Position numbers and translations under genes: made by a program. Below the pieces are notes generated by a model that was given only the letters and a program-made list of their open reading frames with translations, searched no databases and was not told the DNA's origin. From an uncultured Verrucomicrobiales bacterium (GTDB lineage: Bacteria > Verrucomicrobiota > Verrucomicrobiia > Verrucomicrobiales > Akkermansiaceae), in NCBI GenBank assembly GCA_937905985.1, contig CALCWC010000123.1:1-27276 (forward strand): 27,276 nt of DNA. Reading direction: 5' to 3'. Positions 21,683 through 27,276 of this stretch are shown one piece after another (within the stretch, counting starts at the first letter, position 1; each line of letters starts with the position of its first letter).

Positions 21683-22279
21683 TCACCGGTTGGCGAGGTA
21701 ATCCGCGAGCAGGCGCAGGGCGCGCGCGCGGTGGGAAATGGCGTCCTTTTCCTCGGCGGTGAGCTGTGCCATCGTGCATTTGTACCCATCGGGGATAAAG
21801 AGGGGATCGTACCCGAAACCGCCGGTGCCGGTGGGGGTGAGGGTAATCTGTCCCTCCACGGTGCCGGGGAAGGATGCGATTTCCTTGCCGTCCTGTGCCA
21901 GGCTGATGACGCAGGCGTAGTGCGCCTTGTACGGGGCTTGGCCGGGCAGGGCGGCCAGCTCGCGCAGGAGCTTGCGGTTGTTCTCGTCGTCCTTGCCGTG
22001 CTCGCCGCAGAAGCGGGCGGACATCACTCCGGGCGCGCCGTTGAGCACATCCACGCAGATGCCGGAATCATCCGCCACCACCAGTCCGGGAACGCGCGCG
22101 GACACGGCTTCCGCCTTGATGGCGGCATTGGCGGCAAAGGTGGTGCCGTCCTCCACGGGGTCCGGTATGCCGGGGTATTCATCCAGCGTGTGCAGCTCGT
22201 ACTGCGGGGGCAGGATGCGGGCTATTTCCTTGGCCTTGTGGGCGTTCTTGGTGGCAACGACGAGAGGTATCTTCTTCAT
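21683..22279 (-). CDS. rdgB: dITP/XTP pyrophosphatase (RdgB/HAM1 family)
   Basis: 198 residues, normal length. RdgB hydrolyses non-canonical purine nucleotides (dITP, XTP, ITP) to monophosphates, protecting DNA and RNA. Motifs: VVATKNAHKAKE at the N-terminus (the T/SxNxxKxxE substrate loop), DDSGICVDVLNGAPGVMSARF with the metal-binding Asp pair, GTGGFGYDPLF and the terminal SHRARAL. It starts 3 bp after the MATE gene stop with no SD, so it is translated from the same mRNA. Confidence 0.96.
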   Translation of the reverse strand: MKKIPLVVATKNAHKAKEIARILPPQYELHTLDEYPGIPDPVEDGTTFAANAAIKAEAVSARVPGLVVADDSGICVDVLNGAPGVMSARFCGEHGKDDENNRKLLRELAALPGQAPYKAHYACVISLAQDGKEIASFPGTVEGQITLTPTGTGGFGYDPLFIPDGYKCTMAQLTAEEKDAISHRARALRLLADYLANR

Positions 22280-22282
22280 GGT

Positions 22283-23668
22283 TCAGGAATGTTGCGCGGG
22301 GTTCTGCTTGTCCAGCACATGGGTGATGAAGCGGCGTATCACCAGGATGCTCACCACGCCGCAGAAGCCGTCGGACACCGCTTGCGAGAGCCAGATGCCC
22401 GAGTCGTCCTCGAAGAAGCGCGGCAATATCAGCAGGCAGGGTAGCAGCACCAGGCACTGGCGGGAAAGGTTCAGGAAGATGCTCATCACCGGGCGCCCGA
22501 TGGACTGGAAGAAGTTGCCGATAACGATCTGCGAGCCCACAATCGGGAATACCAGCGCCATGTAGCGCATGCCGCGCACGCAGATGTCCATGAGTGCGCC
22601 GTGGTTCGGGTCGGCCGAGTTGATGAAGGCGGCGGCTATGGTTCCGGGCATGATTTGCGCCATGAGCCAGCCGACGGTCATGATGCAGACAGCGGTGGCG
22701 ATGGCGCGGTAGAGCACGCCCTTCACGCGGGCGTAGTTGCCCAGTCCCAAGTTGTATCCGGCAATGGGCTGCATGCCCTGGGTCACCCCCAGCACCACCA
22801 TCACAAACAGGAACAGCACGCGGTTCACAATGCCGAACGCCGCCAGCCCCAGCTGGCCGTCGAACTGGATGATGAGCTTGTTGAACACCACCACAATCAC
22901 GCAGGCTACGGTGTTAAGCAGGCATGGCGGCATGCCCACGGTGCAGATGCGGCGGATAATTTTCCACTTGGGGCGGTAGATGCCGCGCTTGAAGTGGATG
23001 ATGTGGTTGGCCTGGCAGTAGTGGGCCAAAATCCAGGCCAGGGCCACGAACTGCGCGCCGATGGTGGCGATGCCCGCGCCCGTCATCCCCCAGCCCAGCC
23101 AGTAGATGAAAACGTGCGCCGCCGCTATATTCACCACCGTGGCGATGAGCAGGCTCATCATGGCCTTCTTGGGGTAGCCGCTCGCGCGCATCAGGTGGTT
23201 CAGGTTGAACATGAAGTAGGAGATGGGGCAGCCCAGCTGCAGCACCAGCGTGAAATCGCGCGCCGGCTCCAGCGTGTTCTCGTCCGCTCCGAAAAATAGC
23301 AGAATCTCATCCAGCCACAGCAGCGGAACCCATCCCACCAGGATGCCCAGCAGCATGCTCAACCCCAGGCAGTTGCCCAGCACGCGGAACGCGTTGTCGA
23401 ACTTCTGCTGCCCCAGGAAAATGGAGGCGGAAGCCGCGCTGCCCAGTCCCACCAGCGTGCCCGCCGCACCCACCAGGTTCATGAGCGGGAAGATGAGCGC
23501 AATGGCCGCTATCGAGTACGCGTTGCAGCACTGCCCGATGTAGATGGAATCCACGATGTTGAACACCGCCATGGCCGCCATGCCGATGATGGCCGGCAGT
23601 GAGTATTGGAAAAGCAGGCGCCCCACAGGGTGCGTCTCCAATGCCAGCAACTTGGGGTCCTTTTCCAT
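22283..23668 (-). CDS. MATE-family multidrug efflux transporter
   Basis: 461 residues with about twelve membrane helices in two homologous halves. The N-terminal half begins HPVGRLLFQYSLPAIIGMAAM and has NIVDSIYIG, the conserved first-helix region of MepA/DinF-like MATE exporters. The C-terminal half has GVTQGMQPIAGYNLGLGNYARV, the matching conserved loop. Such proteins export cationic drugs or metabolites using Na+ or H+ gradients; the substrate cannot be told from sequence. It is the first gene of an operon with rdgB and has a good promoter just upstream. Confidence 0.92.
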   Translation of the reverse strand: MEKDPKLLALETHPVGRLLFQYSLPAIIGMAAMAVFNIVDSIYIGQCCNAYSIAAIALIFPLMNLVGAAGTLVGLGSAASASIFLGQQKFDNAFRVLGNCLGLSMLLGILVGWVPLLWLDEILLFFGADENTLEPARDFTLVLQLGCPISYFMFNLNHLMRASGYPKKAMMSLLIATVVNIAAAHVFIYWLGWGMTGAGIATIGAQFVALAWILAHYCQANHIIHFKRGIYRPKWKIIRRICTVGMPPCLLNTVACVIVVVFNKLIIQFDGQLGLAAFGIVNRVLFLFVMVVLGVTQGMQPIAGYNLGLGNYARVKGVLYRAIATAVCIMTVGWLMAQIMPGTIAAAFINSADPNHGALMDICVRGMRYMALVFPIVGSQIVIGNFFQSIGRPVMSIFLNLSRQCLVLLPCLLILPRFFEDDSGIWLSQAVSDGFCGVVSILVIRRFITHVLDKQNPAQHS

Positions 23669-23678
23669 TCCGCCGCGC

Positions 23679-23707
23679 CTTATACGCGCTCACCCCCATT
23701 TTGTCAA
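23679..23707 (-). promoter_or_regulatory. Promoter for MATE-rdgB, near-leaderless geometry
   Basis: On the minus strand a perfect TTGACA (23702-23707), a 17-bp spacer and TATAAG (23679-23684, five of six). ATG 23668 starts 10 nt after the -10 box, leaving a leader of about 3-4 nt. Confidence 0.75.
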
Positions 23708-23814
23708 GGCTGAACGAGTTTCTTTTCCCGCGCGCACAGGGTGTGCAAGAAAAGGCGGTGACGGGCGGGAATAGTTTTTTTCAAAAAAAATCAATCAGGC
23801 TTGTGCAGTTGCCG

Positions 23815-23910
23815 TTAGGAGCTGCGGTGCCTCTCCAGCATTCTCAGCATATCTGCCGCCCATTCCCGGTAGAGTTCCCTTGTTTGTTCATCCTGTTCCT
23901 TCTGGCTCAT
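23815..23910 (-). CDS. Possible 31-residue charged helical micro-protein
   Basis: ATG 23910 to TAA 23815 encodes 31 residues starting MSQKEQDEQTREL and containing YREWAADMLRMLERHRSS. The composition (Glu, Arg, Gln, Met, Leu) would form one amphipathic helix, looking like real protein rather than random GC-rich translation. It occupies the only large gap in this area (23708-23998). Against it: there is no SD and no convincing -35 box; only a TACGAT 7 nt before the ATG. The rest of the gap holds the MATE promoter, an AT hairpin-like T7-C-A8 run at about 23775-23790, and the promoter of the next plus-strand operon. Confidence 0.35.
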   Translation of the reverse strand: MSQKEQDEQTRELYREWAADMLRMLERHRSS

Positions 23911-23942
23911 GGTGTCAATCGTAAGTGGCCCGAATTTTGTTC

Positions 23943-23971
23943 TTGCGTTGGGAGGGTGCGCTTGCTAACAT
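23943..23971 (+). promoter_or_regulatory. Candidate promoter for the 23999-27059 operon
   Basis: TTGCGT (23943-23948), a 17-bp spacer and TAACAT (23966-23971). Both are partial matches (three and four of six). The gene starts 27 nt after the -10 box, so unlike its neighbours this mRNA would have a true leader. GGGAAG lies about 12 nt before the ATG. Confidence 0.4.
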
Positions 23972-23998
23972 TTTCGCGGACGGGAAGTCCCTGTTTTC

Positions 23999-24820
23999 AT
24001 GATGAAGAAGACCATATCCACAATCGCTTTGGCGCTGGCGCTGGTGGCCGCGCCGGCTCTGGTGCAGAGTGCCCGCGCGCAGGACGCAACGTTCGACAAC
24101 GACAAGAAAGCGGCCAAGGAAGACGCCAAGGCGGAGGAGGCCGCCAAGAAGGGTGTGCGCCTCATGATTTGCTCGCCCAGCGGCGAGACGCTGCCCAACC
24201 CGCTTTACTGCAAGAGCGGCAAGAAGTTCATCCAGGTCATCCTCGCGGCGCGCACGCCCTCCCGCCCCATCCCCTCGCAGGATGGCAAGATTCTCTTCTG
24301 GAAGAGCGATCCCTCATCCGCCGTGGCCGGCGCCAAGGACGATGCCGAGAAGGAGGCCAAGCTGCCGCCTGCGGACTATGTGCTCAACGGCGTGCCGTCC
24401 GGCTCCAAGATGGTGGGCTTTGTGATTCCCACCAAGGACTCCAAGACACTTCAGGGCCTGTTCTTCAAGGAGAAGGACTTCCCGAAGCAGGGCGTGCACC
24501 TTATCAACCTTTCCCCCTATCCCATCCGCATGACCACGTCCACCAAGGGCGATTTCTCCGATGCCAAGAATGCGGTGCTCTCCCCCTACCGCAAGGATGA
24601 CGGCATCAACCAGAAGAACTCCTGGTCCGTGAGCGGCAACGATGGTGAAACCCTCTCCTTCGCCGTGTCCTACAAGGCCAACAATATGCCGGACTTCAAG
24701 CGCTTCAAGGTGTCCTCCCTGGTGGTGAGCCAGCGGCAGTCCCAAATCACCGTGGTGGTGAAGGACCCCGTGCATGACAGCCCCAAGCTGCTCTCCTTCC
24801 AGATTGCAGACGTGAAGTAA
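23999..24820 (+). CDS. Secreted protein of unknown function
   Basis: 273 residues (272 if the second ATG at 24002 is used). A signal peptide (MMKKTISTIALALALVAAP...) has likely cleavage after SARA at about residue 27. A Lys/Ala/Glu/Asp-rich segment (about 28-52) follows, then a mixed region without membrane segments. Inside are two cysteines (ICSPSG and LYCKSGKK). No domain was recognised. It is 17 bp upstream of the sugar-kinase gene, so the two are probably one operon, but no function can be assigned from that. Confidence 0.72.
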   Translation: MMKKTISTIALALALVAAPALVQSARAQDATFDNDKKAAKEDAKAEEAAKKGVRLMICSPSGETLPNPLYCKSGKKFIQVILAARTPSRPIPSQDGKILFWKSDPSSAVAGAKDDAEKEAKLPPADYVLNGVPSGSKMVGFVIPTKDSKTLQGLFFKEKDFPKQGVHLINLSPYPIRMTTSTKGDFSDAKNAVLSPYRKDDGINQKNSWSVSGNDGETLSFAVSYKANNMPDFKRFKVSSLVVSQRQSQITVVVKDPVHDSPKLLSFQIADVK

Positions 24821-24837
24821 CCATCCCCCGCACCGCC

Positions 24838-25989
24838 ATGCCCATGGAACACCACACGAACGACGAACTCGGAAAGCGCATCGCCCGCATCGGCGACCAA
24901 TTTGCCATCTGCGGCGACTTCCTGTACGGGGAGGAGCTGCGCAACGGCCACATCAACACCACCTACCGCGCCTGCTACAGGACGGAGGACGGGCACGAGG
25001 ACCGCTACATCCTGCAGCGCATCAACGACTACGTGTTCAAGGACCCGGCGCAGGTGATGCGCAACGTGGAGAAGGTGACGCGCCACATCATGTGGAAGCT
25101 GCTGCGCCGCCGCCGCAACGCCGCCGGGCAAACCCTCACGCTCTACCCCGCCCGCGGTGGCCGCAACTACATCAACCTGCCGGAGGAAGGCGGCATGTGG
25201 CGCTGCTACAACAACATTGAGGACACCCACACCTACGACGTGGTGGAGAACACCCGCCAGGCCTACCAGGCCGGCTTTGCCTTCGGCTCGTTCCAGGACC
25301 TCATCTGCGACATGAACCCGGAGGACATCAAAGAGTCCATCCCGGATTTCCACAACACCCCCAAGCGTTACGAGAACCTGGAGGCCAGCATCAAGGCAGA
25401 TGCCAAGGGCCGCCTCGCCAACTGCACCGCCGAGGTGGAGCTGGTACGCTCCTGGGCTCCCCAATTCAGCAAGCTCACCGATTTGCAGGCCAAGGGAGAA
25501 ATCCCCACCCGCATCACCCACAACGACACCAAGATCAACAACGTGATGCTGGATGCCGAGACGGACGCCGCCGTCTGCGTGATTGACCTGGACACCGTGA
25601 TGCCCGGCCTTGTGCTGTACGATTTCGGCGACATGGTGCGCACCGCCACCTGCATGGCGGAGGAGGATGAAGAGGACCTGAGCAAGGTGGTGATGCAGCT
25701 GCCGCTCTTCGAGTCGCTGGCAGAGGGCTACCTGGATGCGGCGCACAAGTTCCTGACGCCCGCCGAGATTGAGAACCTGGCCTTTGCCGGCTGGCTCATC
25801 ACCGTGGAAATCGGCATGCGATTCCTGACGGACTACCTGGACGGCGACCTCTATTTCCGCACGGAGAAGCCGGAGCACAACCTCATCCGCGCCCGCAACC
25901 AGTTCAAGCTCGCACAGAGCATCAAGGAGAACCTGCCGCGCATGCAGAAGTACATCAACCGCCTGGTGCGCTCGCACGACAAGAAGTGA
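24838..25989 (+). CDS. N-acetylhexosamine 1-kinase-like phosphotransferase (NahK family, APH fold)
   Basis: 383 residues. NahK enzymes phosphorylate GlcNAc and GalNAc at C1 and feed mucin and milk-oligosaccharide sugars into UDP-sugar metabolism in bifidobacteria. The sequence shows GHINTTYR near the N-terminus (ATP loop region), ILQRINDYVF, the catalytic block THNDTKINNVMLD (H228, D230, N235) and the metal-binding VIDLDTVMPG (D250, D252), then YDFGDMVRT. The NDTKINN form is shared with NahK rather than with aminoglycoside kinases. Homologues are often mis-annotated as mucin desulfatase. The start may be ATG 24838 or 24844; no SD is visible. Precise sugar specificity is an inference. Confidence 0.82.
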   Translation: MPMEHHTNDELGKRIARIGDQFAICGDFLYGEELRNGHINTTYRACYRTEDGHEDRYILQRINDYVFKDPAQVMRNVEKVTRHIMWKLLRRRRNAAGQTLTLYPARGGRNYINLPEEGGMWRCYNNIEDTHTYDVVENTRQAYQAGFAFGSFQDLICDMNPEDIKESIPDFHNTPKRYENLEASIKADAKGRLANCTAEVELVRSWAPQFSKLTDLQAKGEIPTRITHNDTKINNVMLDAETDAAVCVIDLDTVMPGLVLYDFGDMVRTATCMAEEDEEDLSKVVMQLPLFESLAEGYLDAAHKFLTPAEIENLAFAGWLITVEIGMRFLTDYLDGDLYFRTEKPEHNLIRARNQFKLAQSIKENLPRMQKYINRLVRSHDKK

Positions 25990-27059
25990 TGTTTGCCGCC
26001 CGCAAAGCGCTGTCTGCCCTGGTGTGGCTTGCCCTGGCCGCGCTGCCGCTGGCTGCGGCGCCGCAGAGCATCACCGAGGCGCAGGGCACCTTCCCCGCCG
26101 CCAAGCCTGTGGGGCAGACGCTCTGTCTCCTCATAGACGGCGTGCACGTGGCGGTGTTCGGCACGTCGAACGGCGCCGTGGTGGGCGTGCTGGCCTATCC
26201 GAACCCCTCCAAAAACCCGGCCCTGCTGGAGAAGATGCGCGTGGCGCTGGAGCTGGAGAACACCGACATCAAGTACTTTGGCGACAAGAAGCGCCCCGCC
26301 GCCTTCATGCTCTGCAAGGGCGTGGTAAGCAAGTATGCCAAGGCTTCCGCCGGCGCTTTCGCCGAAACGCTCGGCGAGGCGTTGGCCTTTGTGGCCGCGG
26401 GTGGCGATTTCTCGCCCGACAAGGTGATGGACGATGCCTTTGTGTGGAAGATGAGCGGCTCCAATATGCAGGTGGCTTTCCCCATCACCGCAGACAAAAT
26501 CCAGGTGTTGGAGGCCATCGGCGCCGCCGCGCGCAGCATGAATGCCCACAAGGCGGAGAAGCTTTGGGAAAAGCTCGGCATGTCCTCCGACGGCAGGGAG
26601 GTGGACCGCAACACCAGCAAGATGATTGCCCAGTTCATCGGCTGTGATGCCATCTTCTTCACCAACCGCTCCATGGACAAGGACTTTTGGAAAAAAGTCC
26701 GCGAGAACAAGCGTGAGCACGGCGGCAAAGACAAGAAGGTCAACATGAGCGTGGTCCGCACGGAAGACAAGCGCATCCTCTTGGGCGATGAGGAAATCCT
26801 GCGCACCGGCAACCCCGGCAGACATGATTTTGATAGCTTCTGGCCCACGGAATCCGCCACCTGGCCCGGCGCCCTCGCCGTGAACGATGTCCCTGAAAAG
26901 AAGAAGGAGGACAAGCCCAAGAAACACGAACCCGTGGTCTTGGAGGAAACGGAAGACGAGCCGAAGACCGAGACCGAACCCGTGGCCACAGAGCAGGAGC
27001 GCACCCTCACGCCTGAGCAGGCCATGGACGAGTATCTGCAATACCTGCAGGAACTGTAA
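25989..27059 (+). CDS. Secreted protein of unknown function with acidic/Lys-rich C-terminal tail
   Basis: 356 residues from ATG 25989, which overlaps the sugar-kinase TGA by one base, indicating coupling; a GTG lies one codon upstream. A signal peptide (MFAARKALSALVWLALAALPLAAA) is predicted with cleavage at about residue 24. The mature part is mixed alpha/beta without recognised motifs, and the last ~60 residues are rich in Glu, Lys and Pro (KKKEDKPKKHEP, EETEDEPKTETEP) before a short helical end. No domain was recognised. It belongs to the same operon as the two genes before it, and both secreted proteins are unrelated in sequence as far as can be seen. Confidence 0.78.
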   Translation: MFAARKALSALVWLALAALPLAAAPQSITEAQGTFPAAKPVGQTLCLLIDGVHVAVFGTSNGAVVGVLAYPNPSKNPALLEKMRVALELENTDIKYFGDKKRPAAFMLCKGVVSKYAKASAGAFAETLGEALAFVAAGGDFSPDKVMDDAFVWKMSGSNMQVAFPITADKIQVLEAIGAAARSMNAHKAEKLWEKLGMSSDGREVDRNTSKMIAQFIGCDAIFFTNRSMDKDFWKKVRENKREHGGKDKKVNMSVVRTEDKRILLGDEEILRTGNPGRHDFDSFWPTESATWPGALAVNDVPEKKKEDKPKKHEPVVLEETEDEPKTETEPVATEQERTLTPEQAMDEYLQYLQEL

Positions 27060-27237
27060 GGAAATTTACTAGGTCTTTGTCCTGCTTGGACGAGTTTTCC
27101 AACTCCAAAAGGAATTTGTCGAAATCGGACAAGAACTGCCGGTCTTGGATAATGCGGAATTTTTCGAATTCGCTCTCAGCATGCAGCCGTGCGATTTCCG
27201 CGCTAACCTTGCCGGCATCCTTTATTGACTTGGCAAC
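27060..27237 (-). pseudogene. 5'-truncated remnant of a RhuM-family virulence-associated protein gene
   Basis: On the minus strand an open frame begins directly after a TAA (27238-27240) and contains no start codon before the conserved part. It reads SIKDAGKVSAEIARLH, then AESEFEKFRIIQDRQF and LSDFDKFLLELEN. This matches the C-terminal end of RhuM-family proteins, which typically end in an 'AGK(I/V)S.E.A...AE.E(F/Y)EKFR..QD....SDFDK' pattern. Everything N-terminal is missing, and the frame continues without a proper stop into the opposite strand of the preceding gene until 27007. The surrounding DNA is visibly richer in A/T than the rest of the window. It is a decayed or deleted accessory gene. 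Confidence 0.65.
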
Positions 27238-27258
27238 TTAATACTACCGTGCTATAAT
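27230..27258 (+). promoter_or_regulatory. Strong promoter for the right-edge gene, near-leaderless geometry
   Basis: TTGGCA (27230-27235), a 17-bp spacer and a perfect TATAAT (27253-27258) preceded by TGC as an extended -10. ATG 27267 follows 8 nt after the -10 box. The -35 box lies inside the 5' end of the RhuM remnant. Confidence 0.7.
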
Positions 27259-27266
27259 CCTCCCGT

Positions 27267-27276
27267 ATGGAGCACG
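27267..27276 (+). CDS. Start of a gene cut by the right edge
   Basis: Only ATG GAG CAC and one further base are visible. The call rests on the promoter immediately upstream, which has the same spacing to the start codon as the other first genes in this window. Nothing can be said about the product. Confidence 0.4.

Noticed and set aside
23708..23735. GCACA-GGG-TGTGC hairpin upstream of the MATE gene as a terminator
   Set aside because: Five-bp stem, no T-run on either side; probably chance.

Overview
The window is a GC-rich bacterial chromosome segment that looks like ordinary core genome over almost all of its length. The protein repertoire points to Verrucomicrobiota, probably an Akkermansia-like gut or mucosal lineage. 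The supporting features are a mraZ-to-murG division/cell-wall cluster with a LysM protein inside it, an orphan type IV pilin-like protein with a Lys-rich tail, tandem bacterial dispanins, and an N-acetylhexosamine 1-kinase-like protein of the mucin-sugar type. The taxonomic call is an inference from gene content. No rRNA, tRNA, CRISPR array or intact insertion sequence was seen.

Layout. Positions 1-5200: a partial spermidine-synthase-like protein (-), a divergent Hanks-type Ser/Thr kinase (+), a small secreted protein (-), tilS (-), a pilin-like protein (-) and dnaN (-), the last with its own promoter, strong Shine-Dalgarno (SD) and intrinsic terminator. Positions 5200-6000: a lone OppF-type ABC ATPase with its own promoter behind a perfect 16-bp palindrome. 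Positions 6054-19657: one long minus-strand dcw operon, in transcription order mraZ, rsmH, ftsL, ftsI, murE, murF, mraY, murD, a LysM membrane protein, ftsW, murG and an L,D-transpeptidase. Several genes overlap by 4 bp (ATGA). murC, murB, ddl and ftsQAZ do not follow. Positions 19868-23700: rlpA (-) divergent from purN (+), which ends in a CTAG shared with a convergent pair of dispanin genes (-), then rdgB and a MATE exporter (-). Positions 23700-27060: a possible micro-ORF and a plus-strand operon of a secreted unknown, a NahK-like sugar kinase and a second secreted unknown. From 27060 to the end the DNA turns AT-richer and holds a 5'-truncated RhuM-family remnant (-) and the promoter plus first codons of a new gene (+).

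How the genes work together. The dcw operon makes the muropeptide precursor (MurE with the meso-DAP motif, MurF, MurD), loads it on lipid (MraY, MurG) and polymerises and crosslinks it at the septum (FtsW, FtsI, FtsL). The LysM protein and the L,D-transpeptidase add wall-binding and crosslinking functions, and nearby RlpA is a septal peptidoglycan hydrolase.

The most unusual signal is regulatory. Many first genes have a recognisable -35/-10 promoter, nearly always with 17-bp spacing, whose -10 box ends only 6-10 nt before the start codon. This predicts leaderless or almost leaderless mRNAs. Operon-internal genes mostly lack an SD sequence, whereas dnaN has a leader and a strong one. Other notable points are an unexplained ~183-residue N-terminal extension on RsmH, a large pedestal insertion in FtsI, and a mraZ promoter with helically phased A-tracts and repeated GTG boxes.
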